Shown here: positions 32,119 to 39,886 of the stretch, piece after piece | Layout: the number at the start of each line of letters is the position of its first letter | Position numbering within the stretch: position 1 is the stretch's first letter | DNA from: Verrucomicrobiota bacterium | GTDB lineage: Bacteria; Verrucomicrobiota; Verrucomicrobiia; Chthoniobacterales; UBA10450 | DNA length: 39,886 nt | Assembly (NCBI GenBank): GCA_003219415.1 | Contig: QHOS01000028.1 | Coordinates: forward strand, 1 to 39,886 | Direction of reading: 5' to 3' | Notes under the pieces: generated by a model | Told to the model about the DNA's origin: nothing | The model's database searches: none | What the model saw: only the letters and a program-made list of their open reading frames with translations | Position numbers and translations under genes: made by a program

Positions 32119-33150
32119 ATGAAGATCGCCCTCGACGCGATGGGCGGTGACTTTGGCCCGCCTAACCTCGTTGCTGGCGCCGTTATGGCGTTGCGTGAGT
32201 ACCCTTACGTCAACAAACTTTTTCTTGTTGGCGACTCCGCGCAGATCGAAGCGGAACTTAAGAAACATGGCTGCAACGACAGCCGGATCGAGATCACACA
32301 TGCGACGCAAGTAGTAGATATGAGCGACCGCGCATGGTCGGCGGTCAGGCGAAAGAAGGATTCATCAGTAAGCCGCGCCTTTGATCTCGTGAAGCACGGG
32401 CAAGCAGATGCAGTGGTGAGCGCAGGTCACACGGGCGCGTCAGTCGCCGCGGGCACGATTAAACTTCGCACATTGCCAGGAATCGATCGACCAGGTATCG
32501 CGGCCGTGCTTCCGACCGAAACGAACGTCTTCGTTTTGATCGATGCAGGGGCGAATATCGATGCGCGTCCAGAACATCTTCTTCAGTACGCGTTCATGGG
32601 CTCGGTCTATTCACGTCACGTTCTCCATTACAAGAATCCTACCGTTGGTTTGGTCTCGCTCGGCGACGAGGATGTTAAGGGCACCGAATTAACCAAGGAA
32701 GTGTTCAAGATGCTGAAACCAAGTTCGCTTAACTTCGTCGGCAACATAGAAGGTCGGCATTTGTTTGAGGACCCGGTGGAGGTCGTGGTGTGCGACGGAT
32801 TCGTTGGCAATGTCATCTTGAAAACGTGCGAATCGATCGCAGTGGCAATGTTTCAATGGCTCAAGCACGAGCTCATGCGCACAACAATGCGAAAGGCCGG
32901 CGCGTTCCTCGCGAAGGGTGCCATTGGAACCATCAAGGACAAGACGAACTACGAAGAATATGGCGGCAGTCCGCTTCTCGGCGTAAACGGCATCTGCATC
33001 ATCGCGCATGGAGCGAGCACGCCGCTGGCAATCAAGAACGCGCTGCGAGTGGCGGCGGAGTCGATTGAACAGCAGGTAAACCCGCATATCGTCGAGGAGA
33101 TTCGCCGTTACTATGAAACGACAGCCTCGCTCGAACCCGCGCTCCAATAA
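32119..33150 (+). CDS. plsX: phosphate acyltransferase PlsX
   Basis: 343 residues, full length. Makes acyl-phosphate from acyl-ACP for phospholipid synthesis. The N-terminus KIALDAMGGDFGPPNLVAGA is the family signature. Others are VVSAGHTGASVAAGTIKL, AVLPTE, VLIDAGANIDARPEHLLQYA, LSLGDEDVKGTELTKE-like (here SLGDEDVKGTELTKE) and GGSPLLGVNGICIIAHGAST. No ribosome-binding site of note precedes the ATG. fabH begins inside its 3' end (38-bp overlap), so expression is linked. Confidence 0.96.
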   Translation: MKIALDAMGGDFGPPNLVAGAVMALREYPYVNKLFLVGDSAQIEAELKKHGCNDSRIEITHATQVVDMSDRAWSAVRRKKDSSVSRAFDLVKHGQADAVVSAGHTGASVAAGTIKLRTLPGIDRPGIAAVLPTETNVFVLIDAGANIDARPEHLLQYAFMGSVYSRHVLHYKNPTVGLVSLGDEDVKGTELTKEVFKMLKPSSLNFVGNIEGRHLFEDPVEVVVCDGFVGNVILKTCESIAVAMFQWLKHELMRTTMRKAGAFLAKGAIGTIKDKTNYEEYGGSPLLGVNGICIIAHGASTPLAIKNALRVAAESIEQQVNPHIVEEIRRYYETTASLEPALQ

Positions 33151-34135
33151 AGCGCTGCGGACAGTCTCGATCATTGGCACAGGCAGTTATGTGCCTGAAA
33201 GAATCCTGACCAACGCGGACCTCTCGCGAATGGTCGACACCAGCGACGATTGGATAACCACTCGCACCGGCATTAAAGAACGCCGTATTGCCGCAAAAGA
33301 TGAAAACACCAGCGATATGGCGACCGAGGCGGCGCTCAAGGCACTCGAACAGGCAAAGATTTCCCCGAAAGATGTTGATCTGATTCTCGTGGCAACGGCC
33401 ACTCCTGACATGCTGTTCCCAGCCACGGCCTGCTTCGTTCAGAAGAAGATCGGAGCAACCAACGCCGCTTGCCTCGATATTTCCGCAGCCTGTGCTGGTT
33501 TCCTCTTTGGCGTCGAGATCGCGCAGCAATTCATTACCTCACATACTCACGACACTGTCCTCGTGATCGGCGCCGACAAATTGACATCGATCACTAACTG
33601 GACGGATCGCAATACTTGCGTCCTTTTTGGAGATGGCGCTGGCGCCGCCATTTTGCGCCACCGCGGCAGCACGCACGGTGTCATCAGCACCCACATCGGC
33701 AGCGACGGCCAATACACCGATATTTTGTTCATGCCCGGCGGCGGCTCACGCTGCCCGATCACGCGCGAAAATGTCGATCTGCATTTGACTACGATCCACA
33801 TGACCGGCAAGGAAGTTTACAAGCAGGCTGTCACCGCAATGTTGAACGCGGCCAAGAAAGTCCTCGACCAGGCTGGGCTTTCCATCGACGATATCGCCTG
33901 CGTTATTCCGCATCAGGCCAATCTCCGCATTATCGAAGCGATTGCGGACCGGCTCGGTATTTCGCGCGACAAGATGTTTGTGAATCTGGATCGGTATGGG
34001 AACACCTCGGCTGCGGCGGTCGCTATCGCATTGGATGAAGCCAATCGCAGCGGCCGGATCAAGGCGGGTGATTACGTTTTGTTGATCGTTTTTGGCGGCG
34101 GACTAACCTGGGCGAGCACGATTATAGAATGGTAA
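33113..34135 (+). CDS. fabH: 3-oxoacyl-ACP synthase III (KAS III)
   Basis: 340 residues. Starts fatty-acid synthesis by joining acetyl-CoA and malonyl-ACP. The catalytic triad is complete: C127 in DISAACAGFLFG, H267 in IPHQANLRI and N297 in RYGNTSAAA. The N-terminal VSIIGTGSYVPERILTNADL is typical, and the SDDWITTRTGIKERR block follows. The first 16 residues (MKRQPRSNPRSNKALR) are extra and basic, and derive from the overlap with plsX. No later in-frame start fits better. It ends the coaD-rpmF-plsX run. Confidence 0.97.
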   Translation: MKRQPRSNPRSNKALRTVSIIGTGSYVPERILTNADLSRMVDTSDDWITTRTGIKERRIAAKDENTSDMATEAALKALEQAKISPKDVDLILVATATPDMLFPATACFVQKKIGATNAACLDISAACAGFLFGVEIAQQFITSHTHDTVLVIGADKLTSITNWTDRNTCVLFGDGAGAAILRHRGSTHGVISTHIGSDGQYTDILFMPGGGSRCPITRENVDLHLTTIHMTGKEVYKQAVTAMLNAAKKVLDQAGLSIDDIACVIPHQANLRIIEAIADRLGISRDKMFVNLDRYGNTSAAAVAIALDEANRSGRIKAGDYVLLIVFGGGLTWASTIIEW

Positions 34136-34230
34136 GCCCGGAGTTGATAGTCGTTGGTTGAGAGTCGATAGAAGGATCTTTTTCTCGTGAACTCTCAACA
34201 CTCAACTATCAACTATCAACTAATCGATAC
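34136..34230. repeat. quasi-periodic word repeat spanning the tatD start
   Basis: Left side: GTTGATAGTCGTTGGTTGAG (34143-34162). Right side: CTCAACACTCAACTATCAAC and a further TATCAAC (about 34192-34220). The sides are inverted complements with slippage, enclosing GATCTTTTTCTCG. The right side is in frame with tatD and encodes its residues 2-12. Confidence 0.6.
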
Positions 34231-35080
34231 TCACGCACACCTCGATTATCCGGATTTCGCCACTGATCTCGATGACGTGCTGCGTCGGGCAAATGATGCG
34301 GCCGTTACGCGCATCATCACGGTGGGCACGTCGCTGGAAAGTAGCCGCCGTGCTATCGCCCTGGCAGAAAAACATTCTGCCGTCTTCGCGGCAATCGGCG
34401 TACACCCAAATTCCATTGAAGATGCCGAAGATGACGTTATCACACCGTTGCGTGAGCTGGCGAAGAACCCACGCGTCGTGGCGATCGGCGAGACTGGGCT
34501 CGATTACCACCGTTTGCCGAGCGAAAAAGTAGCGAAGGAAGAGCAGGTCCAGGTTATGACCGCGCTGCGAACCGAGACTGACGAAGAAATCGAAGCGCAA
34601 ATTCGCGACGGTGCCTACAAATCGAAACAGGCGAGCTTATTTCAGCAGCAACTCGATCTTGCGGTGGAACTGGGGCTAAATGTGGTGATCCATCAGCGCG
34701 ACGCATGGGAGGACACGCTTGGAATCATGCGGCCTTACACGGGGAAACTGCGCGGCGTTTTTCATTGCTTCGGCGGCTCGCTTGATGAGGCAAATGAAGT
34801 TCTCGATCTCGACCATCTCGTTTCGTTCACTGGAATTGTTACTTTCAAAAACGGCGTGTCTGTGCGAAAAGTTGCGGCACAAATTCCGCTCTGGAAATTC
34901 ATGGTGGAGACCGATTGCCCATATCTGGCGCCCGTCCCTTTTCGCGGAAAGCGCTCTGAACCAGCGTATACACGCATCGTGGCAGAAACGGTCGCCGCGG
35001 CGCGAGAAATCACACTGCGGGAAGTTGCCGAGGCGACAACTGAAACCGCGGAGGGGTTTTTTCAGTTTAATCGGACATGA
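34187..35080 (+). CDS. tatD: TatD family metal-dependent hydrolase with internal insertion
   Basis: 297 residues, some 35 longer than typical. Metal and catalytic residues of the TIM-barrel family are visible: LIDTHAHLD (H16, H18), GETGLDYHR, VIHQR (H169), FHCFGG (H193), and VETDCPYLAP. Family members are DNases/exonucleases in the cytoplasm. Between GLDYHR and the helix QQQLDLA an extra charged stretch (about residues 113-148) occurs that classic TatD lacks; it may be lineage-specific. The only workable start is GTG at 34187, which falls within a word repeat. Its stop overlaps the next ATG by ATGA. Confidence 0.88.
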   Translation: MNSQHSTINYQLIDTHAHLDYPDFATDLDDVLRRANDAAVTRIITVGTSLESSRRAIALAEKHSAVFAAIGVHPNSIEDAEDDVITPLRELAKNPRVVAIGETGLDYHRLPSEKVAKEEQVQVMTALRTETDEEIEAQIRDGAYKSKQASLFQQQLDLAVELGLNVVIHQRDAWEDTLGIMRPYTGKLRGVFHCFGGSLDEANEVLDLDHLVSFTGIVTFKNGVSVRKVAAQIPLWKFMVETDCPYLAPVPFRGKRSEPAYTRIVAETVAAAREITLREVAEATTETAEGFFQFNRT

Positions 35081-35760
35081 ACATGAATAATGACAGAACG
35101 CGATCACAGATTGCTCGCCGTGGCGCGGGCGCGCCGAAAACGCGCGATAAAATGGACGGTTTGACGATCCGTTGCTACGTCTTGCTTCTCGCGGTTCTAC
35201 TCGCATCCTGCGCGGCTCCAGACACTCGGCATCAGATTGTCGTCAGCACGCGTGAGCAAAAACTCGCCCTTATTGATCGCGGCAACGTCCTGGCAATTTA
35301 TCCAGTCTCCACGTCGAAGTTCGGATTAGGGGATTGGCGCGGCAGCCGTTTTACGCCACTGGGCAAACTGGAGATCGCCAAAAAAATCGGCGACAATGCG
35401 CCGCCCGGTGCAGTGTTCAAGGATCGGCTCCGCACCGGCGAGGTCGTTGCCCCGGATTCGCCCGGCCGCGACCCCATTGTCACCCGCATTCTCTGGCTGC
35501 GCGGACTGGAGGCTCAAAATGCCAATGCGTTCACCCGAGATATTTACATTCACGGCACGCCGGAAGAGCAGCGCATCGGAACCCCCGCGAGCTACGGATG
35601 CATTCGGATGCGCTCGAGCGACGTCATACATTTGTACGACATCGTAGGAACCGGTGCCGCGGTTACTATCGTGAACGCGCCGCTCGCTGCTGCCGTTCCA
35701 AGTCTGGTGTCGGCTCACTCGATGGCTGATACTAATCCGGCGCCATTCGTGATGCGGTAA
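35077..35760 (+). CDS. L,D-transpeptidase (YkuD fold), probable lipoprotein
   Basis: 227 residues from the coupled ATG at 35077, or 202 from ATG 35152. The catalytic YkuD motif is complete: H159 in IYIHGTPEE and C175 in ASYGCIRMRSSD. The lipobox LLASC (C45) with a preceding hydrophobic segment marks a lipoprotein, and starting at 35152 (MDGLTIRC) would give a normal signal length. The 35077 start has the ATGA overlap with tatD. The enzyme would crosslink peptidoglycan (3-3) or attach proteins to it, in the periplasm. The start is open; the family is firm. Confidence 0.9.
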   Translation: MNMNNDRTRSQIARRGAGAPKTRDKMDGLTIRCYVLLLAVLLASCAAPDTRHQIVVSTREQKLALIDRGNVLAIYPVSTSKFGLGDWRGSRFTPLGKLEIAKKIGDNAPPGAVFKDRLRTGEVVAPDSPGRDPIVTRILWLRGLEAQNANAFTRDIYIHGTPEEQRIGTPASYGCIRMRSSDVIHLYDIVGTGAAVTIVNAPLAAAVPSLVSAHSMADTNPAPFVMR

Positions 35761-35793
35761 GCGGTGCCGCCTTCTGCGTTTCATTAACGCAGT

Positions 35794-35917
35794 GGCTTCA
35801 GCCCGGTGCCAGGCCAGCACAAAGGAATAACGAAACTGTTTTAACAGTTTAATCCATGCAATAAGCCGTTGAAACGGCTGCACCAAAGTCCATTCGCAAA
35901 TCCACCGGGCTAGAGCC
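35794..35917. repeat. nested inverted repeat between convergent genes
   Basis: Outer arms GGCTTCAGCCCGGTG (35794-35808) and CACCGGGCTAGAGCC (35903-35917) match at 13 of 15. Between them are two perfect hairpins: AAACTGTT/AACAGTTT (35833-35850) and AGCCGTT/AACGGCT (35864-35879). It lies between the L,D-transpeptidase and gmd stops and may end transcription from both sides, though no T-runs follow. Confidence 0.65.
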
Positions 35918-35935
35918 GCGGTGTTACGAAAAAGG

Positions 35936-36949
35936 TCACGGCAGCTTGCCGAGGTGCTCTCTCGGCGTCTCTCGCGACAGCAATGCCATGTCAGCATCCA
36001 CCATGATGCGCACCAACTCGTGGAAACGCACCTTGGGTTCCCAACCGAGAGTCTTTCGCGCCTTCGACGCGTCACCAACCAATATATCGACCTCTGCTGG
36101 ACGCTCATAGCGCGGATCGTGTTTGACGTATTGTTTCCACTCCAGGTTGGCACGGGCAAAAGCTGCTTCGACAAACTCGCGGACCGTGTGGGCTTCGCCA
36201 GTAGCCAGCACGAAATCGTCGCCTTCACCAAGCTGCAAAATCCGCCACATGCCTTCGACGTATTCCGGTGCAAAGCCCCAATCTCGCTTCGCGTCCAAAT
36301 TTCCGAGGAACAATTCCTTTTGCAGCCCGTGTTTGATCGCTGCAACAGCACGCGTGATTTTGCGAGTGACGAACGTTTCGCCGCGCCTCGGGCTTTCATG
36401 GTTGAACATAATGGCGTTGCTTGCGCAAAGAGCGTAGCTCTCCCGATAGTTGACGGTCGCCCAATATGAAAAGACCTTCGCGACACCATACGGACTGCGT
36501 GGCCAAAACGGTGTCCTCTCCGTTTGCGGCACCTGCTGCGCCTTGCCAAAGATCTCACTACTCGACGCCTGAAAAAAACGGGAACGCAATCCGGATTCGC
36601 GTATCGCCTCTAGAATGCGAATGGTGCCGACACCCGTGACGTCCGCAGTGTACTCAGGAATGTCGAAGCTGACGCGGACGTGGCTTTGCGCGCCCAGATG
36701 ATAAATTTCGTCCGGTTTCAGCTCATACAGAAGCTTCACGAGATTCACCGAGTCGCTGAGATCGCCGTAATGCAGAAACATTCGCACGCCGTTGATATGG
36801 GGATCGGCGTAAAGATGGTCAATGCGTGAAGTGTTGAAGGTGCTGGCGCGGCGAATAATGCCATGGACTTCGTAACCCTTCTCCAGGAGAAGCTCGGCCA
36901 GATAGCTACCGTCCTGACCGGTGATACCAGTGATGAGCGCCCTTTTCAT
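35936..36949 (-). CDS. gmd: GDP-mannose 4,6-dehydratase
   Basis: 337 residues from the ATG at 36949. Extended SDR enzyme that turns GDP-mannose into GDP-4-keto-6-deoxymannose, the precursor of GDP-fucose, rhamnose and perosamine. Motifs: the NAD(P)-binding [18 protein letters not shown] (G8, G11, G14), [43 protein letters not shown], the active-site Tyr-Lys pair Y154/K158 in SPYGVAKVF, and [17 protein letters not shown]. Twelve further codons upstream are in frame but not family-like. A fucose synthase gene (fcl) is not in view. Together with the sulfotransferase/glycosyltransferase gene nearby it points to surface polysaccharide. Confidence 0.97.
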   Translation of the reverse strand: MKRALITGITGQDGSYLAELLLEKGYEVHGIIRRASTFNTSRIDHLYADPHINGVRMFLHYGDLSDSVNLVKLLYELKPDEIYHLGAQSHVRVSFDIPEYTADVTGVGTIRILEAIRESGLRSRFFQASSSEIFGKAQQVPQTERTPFWPRSPYGVAKVFSYWATVNYRESYALCASNAIMFNHESPRRGETFVTRKITRAVAAIKHGLQKELFLGNLDAKRDWGFAPEYVEGMWRILQLGEGDDFVLATGEAHTVREFVEAAFARANLEWKQYVKHDPRYERPAEVDILVGDASKARKTLGWEPKVRFHELVRIMVDADMALLSRETPREHLGKLP

Positions 36950-37013
36950 CCGAGCATTAAGAGCAAGAGTCCAAGCAAAGCGCAAGAATCAGATTTTGGC
37001 CGTCGCTCTTCGG

Positions 37014-37763
37014 TTAGACCTCTGGCGGTGACACCATGATTCGCGCCAAAACGGCGCGTTGCGCGCCGATCAATGCAGCGATGCCTTTCCTTGCGAGGCC
37101 TAACATCTCATCCAGTTGCGATCCGGAAAAGGTTGCTTCTTCACCAGATCCCTGCACTTCTACGAATTCGCCGTCTTCAGTAGCCACAAGATTGAAATCA
37201 ACGCTCACAAGCTTGTCCTCTTCGTAATTAAGATCCAGTACAGCTTGCCCATTCAGAATACCGGCACTCACTGCGGCGAGCAATTTTTGCATTGGAGGGG
37301 CGTCGAGTTTTTTTTCTCTCACAAGTTTCCGGCAGGCAATGGCGAGGGCCAGACTGGCTCCGGTAATTGCCGTGGTGCGTGTTCCTCCGTCGGCTTGCAA
37401 AACATCGCAATCGACCCAGATCGTTCGCGGCCCGAGCTTCTCGAGATCGATAACTGCTCGCAGCGAGCGACCGATCAAGCGCTGGATCTCTACGCTGCGA
37501 CCGTCGAGGCGACCTTTTGCGGCGTCGCGCGGCTTTCGCGTCTGCGTAGAATATGGAAGCATCGAATACTCAGCCGTAAGCCAGCCGCCAGTCACTCCCT
37601 GCTCTTTCATCCAGCGCGGCACAACTTCTTCAATAGTAACGCCGCAGATCACGCGTGTTTGCCCCATCGAAACAAGCACTGAACCACTTGCATGCGGCGC
37701 GACGTTTAGCTCGAAATCGATCGACCGAATTTCATCGGGTCCGCGGCCGTCATTTCGCTGCAT
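37014..37763 (-). CDS. rph: ribonuclease PH
   Basis: 249 residues. Phosphorolytic 3'-exoribonuclease that trims tRNA precursors. The N-terminus RNDGRGPDEIRSIDFELN and ASGSVLVSMGQTRVICGVT are family signatures. Next come GWLTAEYSMLPYSTQTRKPRD (core of the active region), GRSVEIQRLIGRSLRAVIDL, and WVDCDVLQADGGTRTTAITG with the phosphate-binding Gly/Thr. The full length and conserved C-terminus suggest an active enzyme (not the truncated E. coli K-12 form). It diverges from the polysaccharide gene at 37925 across 161 bp; that gap holds no recognisable feature. Confidence 0.97.
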   Translation of the reverse strand: MQRNDGRGPDEIRSIDFELNVAPHASGSVLVSMGQTRVICGVTIEEVVPRWMKEQGVTGGWLTAEYSMLPYSTQTRKPRDAAKGRLDGRSVEIQRLIGRSLRAVIDLEKLGPRTIWVDCDVLQADGGTRTTAITGASLALAIACRKLVREKKLDAPPMQKLLAAVSAGILNGQAVLDLNYEEDKLVSVDFNLVATEDGEFVEVQGSGEEATFSGSQLDEMLGLARKGIAALIGAQRAVLARIMVSPPEV

Positions 37764-37924
37764 CGCTGGGAACTTAGATGTAGCCGGGATTTGCGCGACG
37801 AAAGATTTCGCAACTTCGATGATTCCGCTGCGACGGATTCAGTCCACACCGCCGGTGATCGCTGCTGAGCCCTCAGTAATCGGCTTGACGCACTGCGCTG
37901 ACCATCGTTGTTTAAGCGTTTTGA

Positions 37925-39886
37925 GTGAAAAATAGCGCTGATACCCAGACAGCGATTTGCATTGCCGGAGCGCACCGTTCAGGAACATCGATGCTCACAA
38001 GGCTATTGCAGGTCTGTGGCCTCTACCTCGGTCCAAAAGACGAATTGATGCCTGCGCAGACCGATAACCCCGATGGTTTTTGGGAACACCTTGGATTCGT
38101 TGCGCTGAATGATGAATTGCTGAACGAGCTCGGTGGCGCATGGGATCTCCCACCGAAAACTGACGAGACCTTCGAACATGCGCGACTGGATCCTTTGCGG
38201 ATGAAAGCCCGGCTGCTCATTGAACGGTTCAGTTCGGCAGGTCTCTGGGGCTGGAAAGATCCGCGCAACAGTTTGACGCTGCCTTTTTGGCAGGACCTGC
38301 TGCCCGGCGTGAAGACGCTCATCATGGTGCGCAATCCGTTGGAAGTCGCCCACTCCATGAAGGAGCGAAACGGAACTTCTTATTCGTTTGGGTTGCGGCT
38401 TTGGGAAATCTATAACGGGCGCTTGATCGAGACGGCCAGCAAGCAGGAGCGGCTGGTCACGCATTACGATTTGTTTTTTGAAAACGTGGAAGCGGAATTG
38501 CGACGCATTGCGCATTTCACTGGTTTGCCCGATTCCGAAGTGCAGAAGGCCGCTGCGCTCGTAACAAAGCGAAGGCGGCATACTCATTTCACGATTGAGC
38601 ACCTGATCGATGCTCGTGTCGCTCCTGAAGTAATTGAACTTTATCGCGCGTTGGTTGCCGAGTCGTCAGCCGAAAGACAAAACAAGCGGACCGCAGTGAC
38701 GGCCCACCAGACAGCAAAATCGCATGAGCCCGAGTTGCTTCCCGGAGCAGTCACTCGTCTAAATGCCTTCGTTCCAGAAAGGATTGCGCAGATCGAGCAG
38801 CTTTACCAGGAGTTCTTGGCGCAAGCCGAAGCCCGTCACAAGGCGCAGGTAGAAGAACTCAGTGAGCACTTGGCTCGCCAAAACACCTCTATTGCCGAAA
38901 CAAATCAGCTGCTTCGTGACAAAAGCATCAGCCTGGCGGAGAGCGAAGCGCGGGCGGAAGAGGTGCAAAAGCGTCTGCGGCTGCAACTGAAGGCTGCTGA
39001 AAAGCTTTGCCGGTTTTTGGACGAGGCCGATGAAGCAGCAGCCCGGCTTCGCTCTTCTGCACGCTGGCAAATTGCAAATCCAATTGCCGCATTAAAGGCA
39101 AAATTTTCTCCTCGGCGGGCCCCGGCCTTGCTGGGCTACGGCCATTTGGAAAGAATCCTCTCCGCTTATCGGACGTGGCGAAGCACACATCCGGAGGTGG
39201 CTGCTATTGATGACCAAATTCAGGCCCTGATGTCGGGCGCAGTTTCAGCAGCTTCGCAGAGAGCAGCACCCGTTGAACCTCCCGTGCCAACGCGGCCGAT
39301 TGAGTTTCCGGTTCATGAGCAGGTGGAAATTTCAATCATTATTCCGGTGTTCGATCAGTTTCGCTTTACCCAGGCCTGTCTGGCTTCGCTTCAGGAACAT
39401 CAGGGCGCGGAACGCTTCGAGATCATCGTGGTCGACGATTGCTCCACCGATGCCACAGCGGAGGCTATCCCGCAGATGCCAGGGGTTGTCTATCTGCGCA
39501 ACGAAACGAATTCCGGTTTCATCACCTCTTGCAATCGCGGTGCAGAAGCCGCTCGCGGCAAATACCTCGTTTTCTTGAATAACGATACAATTGTAAGGCA
39601 AGGCTGGTTAACTGCTTTGCTCGATACTTTCGCACAGGAGCAACGGGCAGGCATTGTCGGCTCAAAGCTGCTTTACCCAGACGGCCGTTTGCAAGAGGCG
39701 GGCGGCATTATCTGGCAGGATGCTACCGGATGGAATTACGGCAAGTTCGATGATCCAGAGAAACCCGAATACAATTATCTTCGCGAGGTGGATTATTGCT
39801 CAGCGGCGGCGCTGATGATTCCCAGATCGCTATTTGCTAGCGTGGGGTGCTTCGATTCGCGTTACGCGCCCGCCTACTATGAGGAT
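37925..39886 (+). CDS. sulfotransferase-coiled coil-GT2 glycosyltransferase multidomain protein (3' end outside window)
   Basis: 654 codons are present with no stop before the window ends. Residues about 8-215 look like a sulfotransferase domain: AGAHRSGTS (14-22) is the PAPS 5'-phosphosulfate loop, with WKDPRN (110-115) and VRNPLEVAHSM (135-145) as the 3'-phosphate motif (R136, S144). A linker with a Glu/Gln/Ala-rich coiled coil spans about 255-375. A GT2 (GT-A fold) domain begins near residue 467 (VEISIIIPVFD), with VVDDCSTDAT (502-511), LNNDT (551-555) and VDYCSAAALMIP. It was chosen from GTG 37925, just after an in-frame TGA, because the P-loop lies before the later ATG at 37991. It may both sulfate and elongate a surface glycan; that is inferred. 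No Shine-Dalgarno is seen. Confidence 0.85.
   Translation, partial: MKNSADTQTAICIAGAHRSGTSMLTRLLQVCGLYLGPKDELMPAQTDNPDGFWEHLGFVALNDELLNELGGAWDLPPKTDETFEHARLDPLRMKARLLIERFSSAGLWGWKDPRNSLTLPFWQDLLPGVKTLIMVRNPLEVAHSMKERNGTSYSFGLRLWEIYNGRLIETASKQERLVTHYDLFFENVEAELRRIAHFTGLPDSEVQKAAALVTKRRRHTHFTIEHLIDARVAPEVIELYRALVAESSAERQNKRTAVTAHQTAKSHEPELLPGAVTRLNAFVPERIAQIEQLYQEFLAQAEARHKAQVEELSEHLARQNTSIAETNQLLRDKSISLAESEARAEEVQKRLRLQLKAAEKLCRFLDEADEAAARLRSSARWQIANPIAALKAKFSPRRAPALLGYGHLERILSAYRTWRSTHPEVAAIDDQIQALMSGAVSAASQRAAPVEPPVPTRPIEFPVHEQVEISIIIPVFDQFRFTQACLASLQEHQGAERFEIIVVDDCSTDATAEAIPQMPGVVYLRNETNSGFITSCNRGAEAARGKYLVFLNNDTIVRQGWLTALLDTFAQEQRAGIVGSKLLYPDGRLQEAGGIIWQDATGWNYGKFDDPEKPEYNYLREVDYCSAAALMIPRSLFASVGCFDSRYAPAYYED

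Noticed and set aside
35326-36558. 410-codon minus-strand frame across ldt and gmd
   Set aside because: Arg/Ser-rich shadow overlapping gmd in another frame and the L,D-transpeptidase antisense; gmd is unmistakable.
38003-38602. 199-codon minus-strand frame in the polysaccharide gene
   Set aside because: Antisense to the sulfotransferase domain, which carries clear PAPS motifs on the plus strand.

Overview
The window looks like chromosomal housekeeping DNA from a Gram-negative bacterium. Lipopolysaccharide genes (kdsA, lptA, lptB and an lptC-like gene) imply an outer membrane. A ptsI-ptsH-hprK set, glutamyl/aspartyl amidotransferase subunit B next to AsnRS, a two-gene transsulfuration cluster and abundant palindromic intergenic repeats together suggest a soil-type Verrucomicrobiota member (Chthoniobacterales/'Spartobacteria'-like). 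That placement is an inference from gene content, not a phylogeny. I saw no rRNA, tRNA, CRISPR array, transposase or phage gene.

Layout. 1-9.7 kb: gamma-carbonic anhydrase, two cupins, glycerate kinase, gatB, the aroC-cvpA pair, an Lrp/AsnC regulator divergent from an EamA exporter, and an aldo-keto reductase preceded by a 273-bp foldback element. 9.7-13 kb: a minus-strand cluster of a TlpA-like thioredoxin, cystathionine beta-synthase and a cystathionine gamma-lyase/synthase. 13-21.6 kb: rpsA behind three tandem hairpins, a small lipoprotein, surE, a lipid kinase, asnS, speA and a bifunctional-nuclease-domain gene. 21.7-25 kb: ptsI, ptsH and hprK, a regulatory phosphorelay with no sugar permease in view. 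25-25.8 kb: fluC (crcB) plus a DUF190 gene, headed by a fluoride riboswitch that runs directly into a terminator. 25.9-28.9 kb: kdsA-lptC-lptA-lptB. 29-30.6 kb: a YwaF-type membrane protein and a tandem universal stress protein. 30.9-35.8 kb: coaD, DUF177, rpmF, plsX, fabH, tatD and an L,D-transpeptidase, a classic ribosome/fatty-acid cluster. 35.9-39.9 kb: gmd, rph, and the first 654 codons of a large sulfotransferase-coiled coil-glycosyltransferase protein that runs off the window. That last gene is the start of a probable surface-polysaccharide region.

The gaps between genes are the least ordinary part. At least four repeat types occur: (i) long hairpins with ends of the type TGTCATTC...GAATGACA; (ii) composite hairpins that keep the loop GTRTC while the stems differ between copies; (iii) a unique foldback element with 31-bp terminal inverted repeats; (iv) quasi-periodic word repeats (CAACTAT, CGTTGAA, GGATTG, AATTCGTA types). 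Type (iv) touches or enters the coding ends of cvpA and tatD. The clearest regulatory device is the fluoride riboswitch/terminator/ribosome-binding-site overlap ahead of fluC. Everything here is read by eye; family names rest on recognised motifs, not on searches.
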